A stretch of 64,000 bases of DNA from positions 1 through 64,000 of the forward strand of contig JAHFWL010000286.1 of the NCBI GenBank assembly GCA_021292165.1, in the 5' to 3' direction. Position numbers and translations under genes: made by a program. The stretch's first letter is position 1. The number at the start of each line of letters is the position of its first letter. The DNA comes from Shinisaurus crocodilurus (Eukaryota > Chordata > Lepidosauria > Squamata > Shinisauridae). Of the stretch, positions 32,586 to 43,371 are shown in pieces. The notes beneath the pieces were generated by a model. That model was not told the DNA's origin and searched no databases. It saw only the letters and a program-made list of their open reading frames with translations.

Positions 32586-33749
32586 TATCTGATAAAAAGA
32601 AACTTAGAAACTTACAGCAATAACTACATTGTAGCCCTGTAAAGGACCAGGATGTCTGTCTGAATAGTAAACTGAAGGAGTTGATAACGGAAGGGTGTTT
32701 TTTTAAACTAATTCTTAATATGGTATACAATGGAAGGCAAATAAGCTGTGGTATTGCTTGTCTACCAATATATAGCATTTTGCTTCAGCAAAACTCTAGG
32801 AGCACGATCCAGCCAAATTTCAGCACTCTTACAATCTTGGTGATTTCAATGTGAAAGTTAAGCTAACGTTTAAATCTATCCCACCGAAACCACTGCAACC
32901 CAACTCTGACTGGCTCATGCCCTAGGTGTGTACTGTGTCAGTCTATATTTTAGGAAGAGAAACATTGGTTTCCATGTATAGTTTCACAGACATGTTTCTC
33001 CATCCCTGGCAATACTTTGTCTCTTGCTGACGGAGATACATTTTGTCTATATTATTCTGCACAGCTCACTACCCTGGGGAAATGTTAAGCCCACCCCTGC
33101 CCAATTCCCTCAGACTGAGTGTGGAAGTGAAATCTCCCATATGTAGCCTATACTGGGCATGATCTAAAGCTTATTGAAATCAATAGTCATCTTGCAATCC
33201 ATTATACATGCAGGCAGTTGCACTGACTGGTATCACTAGAGCTGTACTGTGATGGCTATGCTTACATTATGAGGAGGAGCCATTAAAGCCAGCAGACGGC
33301 TGGGTGGGAGCAGGTTAGAAATGTCACATGAAGTGAGTAATGGGCTGAGGTACTGGGACTTCCCATCTTTGCCTAGTGAGATGAGCCGGTTGTGGCATTT
33401 GGTTGTGGCATTCTGTTCTGCCATGAAGTGTATTCATGTCAAATATGGTGAAATATCCCTCTCTTAAAACACGCATACACACACACACACTTCCTGCATT
33501 GGAGATAATTTAGAAGTACTATGGTGAAGCCTTCTAGCATGCATTTCTCTCTTCTCTGCACTGATTATCCTTGGTCATTGTGTCTATGCTCTTTAATGCA
33601 TGATGCATCTCAGGGAGACCTTTTCACTTCCCTGTCTGTGAAGGAACCCATAATTATTAGTAGTATCCGTTTGTAGCAAAAGGAATATAACCGACCCCCA
33701 CACTTGTCAAAGCATAACCACTCCTATATGCTGTGTGTATGTGTTTGTG
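32586..33749. other. No recognisable feature
   Basis: About 1.2 kb without recognised elements except a short CA run at 33474-33491. Confidence 0.4.
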
Positions 33750-33886
33750 TGACACTAAAAGAAAAATGCAGAGCATGTATAATATCATAAACAGAAATGG
33801 ATTCTGGGTGTTTGCGTGACACTAAAAGAAAAATGCAGAGCTTGTATAGTAATTTCATAAACGGAAATGAATTCTGGATGTATTTA
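33750..33886. repeat. Tandem duplication, about 68-bp unit, two copies
   Basis: gacactaaaagaaaaatgca (33751 and 33820) starts each unit and cataaacRgaaatgRattct plus ggRtgt ends each. The second unit is the source of the 33-bp match at 34823. Confidence 0.8.
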
Positions 33887-34315
33887 AAGCTTATGTACAG
33901 CAAAGCTGACACAGGTTGGAGGCATTTGGAAGGATGACATGCAGCATATGTGTGTTCTGTTGTTGCCTTGAGATTGAAAACACTTCCTAATCCCCTACTT
34001 CGACCTGGTTTTGTATAGTTTGTCAGTTTCCTTGATATGTGTGAGCACAATCAATCCTGATCTTGTTTTGAATTTTGGTCTAGTATTACTTAGATTGTCC
34101 CCATTTTAATAACTTTGCCTGTTTGGGAACTAATTTTCTTAATCCTGTGGGATAGAAACTCTTTTCCTGCAGTTAACATATAGCCATTAGGGGGCTCTTT
34201 CTTCCTATGTTATTCACGCAGTAGGCTATGTTCCAAAAATACAATTGATCCTTTCTAGCCTGCTTACCAGTTCGAAGATGTTCTGCTTGAATGGGCTTAT
34301 TTTAAATGCAGAAGC
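33887..34315. other. No recognisable feature
   Basis: Unique-looking sequence. Confidence 0.4.
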
Positions 34316-34822
34316 ATTTTAATCAACTAGAAATATTTATCCCCCATGATTTTGAAGATGATGAAAAAGCACAATTGGATGATGTCAGTCACCCACAGTA
34401 ATATGAGGATTCCCCCACCCTCTAGAAAGGATGGGTGAAAGTGGTATTAAAAATAGCATACGTATTCTTAGCATAAATAGCATAAGATTCTAGTACCTTA
34501 CTGTTGGCCAAGGGAAAGGGGTTCACCATTCGGGTTCTGCTTCTGGCAGCAAAATGTTTTTGGCTGGCACTGCCCAACCAATTTCAATTCCTGACATCTT
34601 CAGTTGAAGGATCTTCTTGGGTTTCATGGGTGCCAGCAGTAATCATGTGCTCCCGCTGTACATTTGGATCAGCCAGCACAGCAACAACAACTCTCTGTTA
34701 CGATTCACAGGAACCAGAATAAGCTAATGAGAACTATCATCTCATCCTATTCCTGTTTGGTAACAGGTAAGAACCATTCAATTCAATGGGACTTGTGCCT
34801 TGGTAAATGACTGTGTATAGGG

Positions 34823-34875
34823 TTTCATAAACGGAAATGAATTCTGGATGTATTTTAATCAACTAGATTAAAATA
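34823..34875. repeat. Chimeric local insertion with hairpin
   Basis: 34823-34855 repeats 33853-33885 exactly (33 bases). 34852-34867 repeats 34316-34331 exactly (attttaatcaactaga). 34861-34875 then returns as the complement of 34846-34860, forming a 15-bp stem with loop aacta. See findings. Confidence 0.8.
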
Positions 34876-35266
34876 CATCCACAATTCTGTGGTACTGATT
34901 CAGATTATAAGGGCCTCAGTTCTTGGGTAATTTATTGTGTAGCATTCATATGGGATTATAGGCATATCTATACTATATCTATATATTTACATTATAAACT
35001 TATAGTGCCGTTTAATTGAGCTGCTCAAATGTATAACCCTTTACAGTTTTAAGACAGATAGAAAAAGTAACAGTTGCCATAGTGAAAATGTTGCATGTCA
35101 CATTGGTGACATTTGTGAAGAGGTTGTTGTGGTTGTGGTGGTGGTGTGTGTGTGTGTGCGCGTGCCAAGTTCATATGCAGTTCATATTTCTAACTTAATT
35201 GGAATCAATTTTGCAGATAAGCATTAGACTTTCAAGTCTCAGAAGGAACCACTTTTCCTATGTAGG
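34876..35266. other. No recognisable feature; (GT)n at about 35140-35158
   Basis: Only a short ggt/gt simple repeat seen. Confidence 0.4.
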
Positions 35267-35835
35267 TAGGGATGTACAGATTTGGTTAAATCCATTCCAC
35301 CTGCGTTTTGCAGATTGTCGGGCACCTTTGTTCCATCGTCTGCTCATTGATGGAATCAGATTTTGTTCCATTTCCTGAACTTGCATTTGTTTGCACTTAC
35401 ACAGATTTGCAGTTGCGCAAATTTGCACTATCAAAAATGTGCAAATACCTACAAAATGTGCAAATCCTCCCCAAAATGTGTATTTTTATGCTTTAGCCCA
35501 GGGCTCTCCAACCTTGGGTCCCCAGATGTTGCTGGACTACAGCTCCCAGAATCCCTTGCCATTAGCCATGCTGGTTGGGTATGCTGGGAGCTGTAGGCCA
35601 GCAACATCTGGGGACCCAAGGTCGGAGAGCCTTGCTTTAGCCTATAGGGGGAATGTGCATTTTCGGTCAATGGTTCCCCCCCCCCGCGTATTTTTTTATG
35701 ACTAAATTTGCATACAATTCTGGAAAGTAAAAAATCGTTTGCAAGTCCACAGAATCTGTGAGACTCAGGAAAAGTGGGTCTGCTGCAGCATCTGCAGGTC
35801 AGATTCATAGAAATCCAAACTCATTTGAATCCATT
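35267..35835. mobile_element. MITE with TAGGGATG end, interrupted by a hAT MITE
   Basis: Left end tagggatgtacagatttgg, interior cacagatttgcagttgcgca, aatttgcactatcaaaaatg and aatgtgcaaat repeats; right end uncertain near 35835. The 136-bp element at 35499 sits inside. Confidence 0.5.
35499..35634. mobile_element. Palindromic hAT MITE CAGGGCTCTCC, perfect target duplication
   Basis: Ends cagggctctccaaccttggg and cccaaggtcggagagccttg are inverted repeats that extend through most of the 136 bp. The 8-bp target duplication ctttagcc is exact at 35491-35498 and 35635-35642. This fixes the hAT assignment for the palindromic MITE group. Confidence 0.9.
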
Positions 35836-36040
35836 GCAGAGTAGAGCATATGTGCACTACAAACTTAAACTGTCTTAATAGTCATTCCCTTTCCCCAGAG
35901 GAACTGCTGTCTGGGAACAGGGCTAGATATCTCTGGCAGAGAATTTTCAGAACCCACACCACATTTCATGTCATGGCTTCCTCCACAGAATCTTGGGGAT
36001 TGTAAAGTCAGATAAACTTAAAGCCAAAATTGATTTAAAT

Positions 36041-36591
36041 CAGCCCTCCCACCCTGGTGCCCTCCAGATGTGCTGGACAACAATTCCCATAATCACCGGC
36101 CAGCTGGGGTCTGATAGGGATGTTGGAGAAATCCACAACCAACTCAAATGAGTCCAGATTTCTCCAAGTTCGCTTTGTGGACTTTGCAGTGGACTGGCTT
36201 TCCCAGGCTGCATGGAGTCCACAGGGGCTTGCAGACCAATTTTTTTTTTCATTTTGCTTATTTTTGTGCAAATGTAGCCACAGAAAAATGCAGAAAATAA
36301 AAAAACACCCATAAAAAATGCCCAAATCCCCCCTAAAGCATGAAAATAAGCATTATGGGCAGATTTGCACATTTTTTAGCTGATCTGAGCATTTTTGGGA
36401 ATGCGAATTTGCACAAATATGCAGTAACGCATTTGCACAACTTCTGAGTTCACAAATCGGCAGACGGCGGAGCGAAAGTGTCCTGAAAATCCACAAATCA
36501 CCAGTGGAGAGGCTTTCTCTCCATTCATACATCCCTAGTGGTGGTAATTGTAGTCCAACACATCTGGAGAGCATCAACTTGGAGGAGGCTG
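36041..36591. mobile_element. M1 palindromic MITE split by another MITE
   Basis: Left half (cagccctcccaccctggtgc, ctccagatgtgctggacaac) and right half (ttgtagtccaacacatctgg, ggaggaggctg) are the two arms of an M1 element. They are separated by 36115-36537. Confidence 0.65.
36115..36537. mobile_element. TAGGGATG MITE nested in M1
   Basis: Left tagggatgttgg, right catacatccctа-type end (atcccta at 36531-36537). The interior carries gcgaatttgcacaaatat near 36404 and inverted aaatgtagccaca-like blocks. 423 bp; target duplication decayed. Confidence 0.6.
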
Positions 36592-37081
36592 GTTACCATA
36601 AACTGAGAGTGAGAATCATAGCTTAGAGGAAAGGGACAGTCCCGAAGAATTGATTATGGATAAGTATGTCTAGGTGTGTGAAAGAAGTCATAAGAGTGGT
36701 TTCTAAAAAGGGTTTCCTGAGATGATGGTGGTTAGGATAGGGTAGCAACAGAGAAGGAGGCTCAGGGTGGAGACTAATGGAAAGTTCCTCCATCTGAAGG
36801 CATAGAGAGAAGATTGTTTTAGCTATCCCTTGAAGAGTTTGAATCAGTTGTCCCTGAAAATGAGCCTTATGATGTTAGATACACACTGCACCTTAATACA
36901 CTGTTGTTGGTATACTTTTTGATGTCTCTTCTCTCTTTCAGTCTGCATTGGTTGTGCCTTCTTTCTTTCCAGACAAAAATAATGCCTCTTCGTAATGGAG
37001 TGCCCAAAAGGGTCTTTGCTCTTTTTGATTGGAAAATGGATAGAAAGGCATGAACTCTGATCTAGCAATTTAGCCATGGCA

Positions 37082-37082
<1 letters not shown>
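36592..37082. other. No recognisable feature
   Basis: Unique-looking sequence. Confidence 0.4.

Positions 37083-37150
<68 letters not shown>
37083..37150. repeat. (ACT)n(AAT)n microsatellite
   Basis: Ten ACT units followed by about twelve AAT units. Confidence 0.95.
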
Positions 37151-37151
<1 letters not shown>

Positions 37152-37340
37152 TATTACCCACTATTTCAAAAGAAATGAATTGCACCAATATATTATATAT
37201 TTCTAAGGGAAGCAGATGCCACGTTTATATTTCTTGATGTAATGTTTTTGATTACGAACCTATGGGCACAGCCCTGCTTTTTTTTTTTTTTTAATCTCAT
37301 GTTAATGTTCTGAAGTGCTGTACAAATATTAATAATTATT

Positions 37341-38446
37341 ACTGAGCCAGTGTGGTGTAGTGGTTAGAGTGTTGGACTGGGACTCTAGTCAGACATGGGT
37401 TCTAGTCAGAGCTTTGCACAAATGGCCTCTCAAAATTCTCTGCCCTTTTTGTGGGCAGAGCAATTGGGGGGACAATTTCACTGAATTTCTCCAGAGGGGG
37501 GAGAAATTCTCAACCGTTTCTCACAGATAGGGTTCACCATTGGCAGGGGTTGTAGAAAAGCTTCTCTTTTTTGTGAAGGTTTTGTGCTCCCACTGCAAGT
37601 GGCAACAGCACCAACTGTGTTGGCAGGCTGGCCCCAGTTTGCATCCACCGCAGTGCAGGTGTGAGGGGGGCAATGTTGTGTCCAGTTCCAGGGAAGAGGT
37701 GGAGCTAGTGCTGAACTAAAATTTATTGTAAGTTTTCTTCTCCTATGAAAGAGGCTTCAATTTTTCTGCCTCTCATTCTCAGGGTGTTTTATAATTTATT
37801 TTTGTGGTGTTTTTGAACTCACCTAATTACCATGAGGTGGCCAAGGGTGCTATGTGTGTTTTTGTTTCTATCACACATCTTTCCATTACTCTGCAGCCTC
37901 CCAGGCTGCCTGCACTTCCTGATCTGAAAAAGCCTTATGGGAGGAATTACCTCATGATGTCTTCCCCTGGGCTTTAACTGAAGTGTGGGATGCTGAGGTG
38001 GCTACAGGCTGCCAGAAAGATGATTGTACAATGAAAAACAGGACACTGGGCACACTGTTTGGCTACCTCCTATGTAAGGTAAGGTAAGCACAAGAACCTC
38101 AAACCCAAGCCATGAGAATTTCTCTCTCTCTCTTTTTTTTTTTTTGGTCACCATTGAATTTCTTTTCAAAAGCAATTTCTTTTTATTATCAAATTGAATG
38201 AGAATGGTTGGGGGGAAATGTGGGAGAAATTTTTGGCGCAGCACTACTCTGCCATGAAGCTCACTGGATGACTTTGGGCCACTCACTAAGCCTAACCTAC
38301 CTCACAGGATGGTTGTGAAGATGAAATGGAGAGGAGGAGGAGGAGGATTATGTAAGCCATCTTGGACTCCCTGGAGGAAAGGCAGAGAGCTTCAGCTACT
38401 GGGCAGTATAGAAGATGAATGAATGAATAAATAAATAAATAAATCT
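37341..38446 (+). mobile_element. SINE-B split by an insertion of about 840 bp
   Basis: Head 37341-37406: tRNA-like, gtggtgtagtggttagagtg (A-box) and gggttctagtc (B-box position). Body and tail 38249-38446: ccatgaagctcactggatga, cctaacctacctcacaggat, gattatgtaagccatcttgg and (AAAT)n. The insert is 37408-38247. This tail ends gcagtataga, like L2, instead of the ggggtataaat of the 1904 copy. Confidence 0.75.
37408..38247. mobile_element. Unclassified insert inside SINE-B
   Basis: Left agagctttgcacaaatggcc, right aatttttggcgcagcac; the ends are loosely inverted (agtgctgcgcc against agagctttgca). Flanks ctagtcag and ctactctg agree at 6 of 8. The left 270 bp matches 26140. Interior holds gcaagtggcaacagcaccaa and a T-run at 38118-38145. 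Likely a non-autonomous DNA transposon. Confidence 0.5.
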
Positions 38447-39224
38447 AATAAAAATAAATAAAATTGCTTCTTAAGTCTAGACAGGTATCTATAACTTGTT
38501 AGTGTTTAATGATGTAATTACTAATTTCAGTTGGGCCTTTTCGTAAGAAAAGTATTGGGAAAAATAAATCTTTTTATTAGGTTTGTATCCCAAAGCTCCT
38601 TATTAAATGTCAGTAAAAGCAACGGCAGCAATCATATTATATGTTGCTTGTTTAAAGAATCTACTTTCTGCTCCATTTAAAATGGCACTCACCTCTCTTT
38701 CTAGCATACACAATCATGTTTTGCTTCATAGGTTATTCCATAAACATATCCATGAAGTAGACAGCTCTAATTATTTTTGAAAGTGTGAGTAGTTCATCAG
38801 CTTTTATAAAATAAGCTCTGCTTTATAAGATGGCTGAGTAGGGAGAAATGAGTGAGTGGGGAGAAGCTATTGTTGGATAGCTAACTTACCAGCTGTTCTG
38901 TTTCTTATTGATTTTCAAACATGGCAAATCATTTACCAGTAATGTAACAGGTATCTGTGTATAGCCCCGATGATACATTCTGGGGATAGTTTGCATTCGT
39001 CAACATTCAAGATACCAATGCACTACAATTAAATATTAGTCAGTGCATTACAGTTTCCAAGAAAAATGCTTTTGCATAGTGTCTCCTGCAGTATATAATG
39101 TGTCCTTGATGACTTTAGCGCAAACCCAAACTATGAGCCACCTAGCTGAATACAACCTCTTCCTGGTACTTGACAACTGTCTCTCTCTTCCCCTGCCCTC
39201 CATTTTTGTAGTCACAGGGAGGAT
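38447..39224. other. No recognisable feature
   Basis: About 780 bp of unassigned sequence. Confidence 0.4.
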
Positions 39225-39302
39225 TAATAGATTCATAGATCATAGAGCTGGAAGGGGCCTACAAGGTCATCGAGTCCAACCCCCTGCTCATAACCAGGCC
39301 TG
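39225..39302 (-). mobile_element. CR1 LINE 3' terminus
   Basis: gattcatagatcatagagct then ggaaggggcctacaaggtca and cgagtccaaccccctgct is the antisense of the CR1 3' end, with its characteristic attctatga-type octamer repeat at the terminus. Confidence 0.9.
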
Positions 39303-39750
39303 ACCCTGCTTAGCTTTCCACGCTCAGACAAGCTGAGCCAGCATGAGCCACAGCCCAACAAGAGGCAAGGCTATTGATTCCCTGGTGGGCCTCCATATAT
39401 GCCTTGTGGGCTGTATTCAGCTTGTGAGTCTGTTTTATTATATCACGGCAGGCCAACATGGACTTGGTGGCTCAAATTGTGCAGACTTGCTTGAGTATAT
39501 TACAGTATCATTAGAAGAGTACTTCGTTTTTGTTTGTTTTTTCCTCATGTGCCTCAATTGTATAGTCCAGATAGGCTGAGGTAAGGATGGAGTTTAAATT
39601 TTGTTTTTAGGAAGGCAAAATTGACCCACATGAAATCTTTGCATACCGGGGAGGGTGGGGTGGGGGGTCGAATTCTGAACTGCAAGCTCTCAGATTATCT
39701 CTATAATACACTTTTCTAATTGCATATGCCCAGTGGTAGGTTGACCCCAT
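39303..39750. other. No recognisable feature
   Basis: Unassigned; G-run near 39645-39668. Confidence 0.4.
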
Positions 39751-39796
39751 ACACACACACACACGCGTGCGCACACACACACACACACACACACAC
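39751..39796. repeat. (CA)n with CG interruption
   Basis: CA array interrupted by cgcgtgcg at 39765-39772. Confidence 0.95.
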
Positions 39797-39919
39797 AGAG
39801 TGAGTCTTTATCTTTATAAATTAGGCAGTATGGACTTGGGTTACCACCAGCACTGAATGTGACAGTGGGAATAAGGGCGGGGGGAGTACAGAAACTGAAG
39901 TGATTATAACATTTGATTT

Positions 39920-40015
39920 GGGCTGCAGTCCTATTCCCACTTATCTGGGAGTAAGCCGCCCCATTGAAGTTAAGTGGGACTTACTTCAGGATATACATGT
40001 TTGGAATTGCACTGT
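39920..40015. repeat. Squamate aattcaatgggg-type dispersed repeat
   Basis: gggctgcagtcctattccca, then cttatctgggagtaagccgc, cccattgaagttaagtggga and cttacttcagg; same family as 32498 in the other orientation. Confidence 0.55.
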
Positions 40016-40210
40016 TAATAATACTGAACTCTTTAGTGTTCTAAAGTGATCAGAGCACTTCACATACGTTATTTCAGAGATTAATCCTTATAACAACTCT
40101 GCAAGAGAGGTCAATGTAATTCTTATTCTCGCTGTATTTCACATGTGGAGCTGAAGCTGAGAAACAGTGGCTTTCTCGTCAGAGGCTACCTGCTGAGTTC
40201 ATGGTTGCTA
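40016..40210 (+). mobile_element. MIR/L2-like ancient fragment
   Basis: agagcacttcacatacgtta, then aatccttataacaactctgc and tgtggagctgaagctgagaa with acagtggctt follow the MIR/CORE-SINE layout. Diverged. Confidence 0.4.
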
Positions 40211-41131
40211 CGTTTACTCCAAATATCATGCTTATTTACTTGTTGATAAATATATATCCCTCTTATAAATACATACATATGCGCAGACACTTTTACGTCG
40301 CTCCGAAATCCTTCAGAAGGAAGAACGATGTGATACTATGGTAAACATAAGTGGCTCTGAAATGTCAGCTAATGACATCTCTTACAGTCTGAGGCATGGT
40401 GCTTAAACATAAATAAAACATGCACCAGTGCTGAATGCTGAAAGATGCCTAAAACAATTCCTCAGACGTGTCTCACCAGACAAACATCCTAACAGGATGT
40501 TAACAGATCTACTGCCGTGCTGACTTCTTAAGCCCCTTTCTCACCTCTGCTCTTCCTGGATCTTTATGAGGCCTCCACCTACCAAAGCAGTCCAATTGGC
40601 CTTTGGTCTCCCTTGGATTGTTCACAGTTCTGTGGCATAACCATTCTGTGGTTGACTTGCAAACAAGTAACTTTTTCTATGTCTACCCTAGCCCGTTAGC
40701 ACAGGCAGATAATCTCTGCAGGGTTCACAACCTAGTTAATTAAAGAATTTGGTGCGGACAGGACAAAGAGCAATATATCTCCTCCACCAGAAACCGTGGA
40801 AATTTTATTGACAGTGTGGCTTAGAAACAGGTGCCCCCTTACATAAAGAACAGTCTTTTGTATGTAGTTCCTTTCTGCCCATTGGCACTATTATTTAAGA
40901 TAGCAATTGACTCACCTCAGCCTTTCTAGGCATAACCATCTCATTTCCTCCAGTTGCATGGATCCATGGGTGCTTTCTGCAACATCTCCATATATACCTT
41001 GTCTGCATCTTACAGTTGTTCATATGCATATGAGCTGTGTAAGGGGACACATCTCCTGGCACTTATCTCTCCCTGCATCCCACAATTGGACTGCCGAGGC
41101 AGCATAATAAATGTAAAAACCCCATACATAT
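40211..41131. other. No recognisable feature
   Basis: About 920 bp of unassigned sequence. Confidence 0.4.
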
Positions 41132-41395
41132 CAGGGACAACTTTACCGTTGGGCAAAGTGAGGTGGTTGCCTCAGAGGTGACAGATGCTGGGAGGCGACA
41201 GCAAGGTGTTAGAGGAGAGAGCCATGGCCTGTGCCCCCTATCCTTGCCTGTTGCCTTCAAGTGCAGTGGAGGATGCTCTCCCATCATCAGTGTTGAAGAA
41301 AGATTCAATTGCCAGTCCAGTCGGTTTTTGCATATGAAATGGGAGCGGGACAATATCTTACTCTTTGCCTCAGATAGCAAAATGTCTTGTGGCAG
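41132..41395. mobile_element. hAT-like non-autonomous element
   Basis: Left cagggacaactttaccgttg then ggcaaagtgaggtggttgcc; right ctctttgcctcagatagcaa and aatgtcttgtggcag. Flanks atacatat and aaatatat agree at 6 of 8. Related to 923-1408. Confidence 0.6.
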
Positions 41396-41864
41396 AAATA
41401 TATAGGGCAGGCAAATTGGTATAATTCTACCTAATTACGTTGTCTGTTTGTTAGAAAGGGGAAGAGGGACTTTAAATTTAATTAGTAGTCAGGGCATACT
41501 TCCCATTCTTATTGGCCATCATTTATTTGCCCCAGTCTTCCGAGCATGTGAAGAATTTCATCTGAGGTGAGGGCGACTTGATAGTCATTATGGAGCAGTT
41601 TGAATTGGCCCGTTAGCTTCATGTCACTTGGTGGCAGGGGCTGCAGACCATGCAAGCAGGTGTGAGAGAAGGAAAGGAACAGGTCTACAAGACTGCAGAT
41701 GTTACACAGGCTCTGAGACTTGTTGTGCCTTTCCTCCTCCCAACTGAGTTAATGACACACAGGAAATCTTCTGCATAAGTGAAAAAATAACTCTTAACTT
41801 TAAACTATTCCTTTCATACCTTTCAATAATAGACGTGCAGGACGCACACACCTTCCCCCAAGAG
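41396..41864. other. No recognisable feature
   Basis: Unassigned sequence. Confidence 0.4.
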
Positions 41865-42052
41865 GGGTCATAGCTCAATCGTGGAGTACATGCTTTGCAT
41901 GTAGAAGGTCACGGGTTTGATTCTCAGCATCTCCAGGTAGGGCTGGAAAACCCCTGTCTGAAACTGTGGAGAGCCCCTGCCAGTCAGTGTTGACAATACT
42001 GGGCTAGTTGGACCAACGGTCTGACTCAAGATAAGGCAGCTTCCTATGTTCC
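41865..42052 (+). mobile_element. tRNA-Ala-derived SINE, family SINE-A (best copy)
   Basis: The head aligns with tRNA-Ala(TGC): tcatagctcaatcgtggagt (A-box), catgctttgcatg at the anticodon arm with TGC in the loop, then cacgggtttgattctcagca (B-box GGTTTGATTC). The body gagagcccctgccagtcagt and end ctgactcaagataaggcagc follow. The tRNA stem no longer pairs fully, so it is a SINE, not a tRNA gene. Confidence 0.8.
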
Positions 42053-43174
42053 TAATAAATGTGTATTGCCCGTTGTTTTTACTCTTCAGAATTCCTTGGA
42101 ACCTCAAATATACCTCAAAATTTCCTTTTAGCTGAGGTACATGGTGTCTCTAGTCTCGGGTGGGAAATACCCCAGTGTCGTTTTGGAAGCTGCAGTGATT
42201 TCAGATTAAAGTGATACCACAACCAGAGGTGGTCATCTGAGGGATGGCAGTGGGCCCCAACATCTCCATAGAAGACATTTTATCATGTGTATGCAGAAGG
42301 GGATTTACAACACAATCCTAAATTTACCCCTCCCCCTAATCCCAAGCACAGTGTAAAACAGGTTATAACTTTTTTAATCAATATGCCCTTCACATTTGGT
42401 GGGACTGAGGGTTTCAGCAGATACAGTGTTCCTGCCACTGCATCCCAATTTAATTGGGGCTGAAGGAGGTGGGTTTAACTCTTTCCCTACATACCATTTT
42501 CCAAATCCACCTGCCCCTGAAGCTATTTTCCCCATTGAGGTAAAGTTATAGGCATCAGAGTTATAGGCACCTGTAAGTTGACTCCAACAGGGCAAAGAGC
42601 AGCATTGGGAAGGTGAATACGCGTGTGATTTTATGCCTAAACAAAGGCATTGGAGTGCTAGCCAGTTATTATTGTAACCACCCTACTGTAGTCTTCATTC
42701 ACACTTTTTTCTAAGAGTTTCTCTAAGAGTTGCAAGTTCAGTCCATGTAACTTCCATTGAAATGCTGGAACAACTCATTACAACATGGGTGGATAATGAG
42801 GTATTAAACAAAGCATGCTTGAGTATAGCAGCGGGAAAATATCCTCAGTCAATAATATTATAGGCTGCAAGTGTGCCAACAAAATACAATGCATTTCTTG
42901 TATCCCATGTGGAAAGTGATCCCAAATGTGGAGACAGCCAGGGTGGAGAGATAACACTCTTAAAGTTGCCTTTACTTGAATTTCAGAACCTTTCAAATGG
43001 AGCCAAAGATACTTGCACTTTGCTCAAATGCTGATTATGTTTGGAGCTAGATCAGTGCATGGACAATAATTAATGACATAGGTCTATAGAGTACAAATTA
43101 CATCAAAAGGTTCCTGCAGAAGAGCTGATAGCAAGAAACAGTTCTTAAGGCTTATTGTCTTCCTTCGGCATCGG
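42053..43174. other. No recognisable feature
   Basis: About 1.1 kb with no repeat family or exon recognised. Confidence 0.4.
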
Positions 43175-43335
43175 CACAATTGCACTTTGGAAAATTAAGC
43201 TGTTTGCTGCAGCAACAAACTCGTTGCGATGCCTTTAATTATTTATCCCTTCTATTTTTAGCTTACATCTTTTTCATGGATTCTGCTAATTGTCGAGGAG
43301 CAGTAAAAGGAGAATATAATATATTGTGCAGTTAT
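43175..43335. promoter_or_regulatory. Candidate non-coding regulatory segment
   Basis: High-complexity, non-repetitive sequence with attaagctgtttgctgcagc, a ttgctgcagcaa palindrome (43204-43215) and CTATTTTTAG at 43252-43261, a perfect match to the MEF2 consensus YTAWWWWTAR. No cross-species comparison was possible, so conservation is only a suspicion. Confidence 0.25.
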
Positions 43336-43371
43336 TGATGATTTTCAGCGTAAGTCAATGGAAGTGTAACT

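Noticed and set aside
37341..37406. Second tRNA-like head
   Set aside because: Start of SINE-B, not an independent tRNA; the B box is mutated.
41865..41940. tRNA-Ala-like sequence with A and B boxes
   Set aside because: Acceptor and D stems are broken and the sequence continues into a SINE body shared with other copies.
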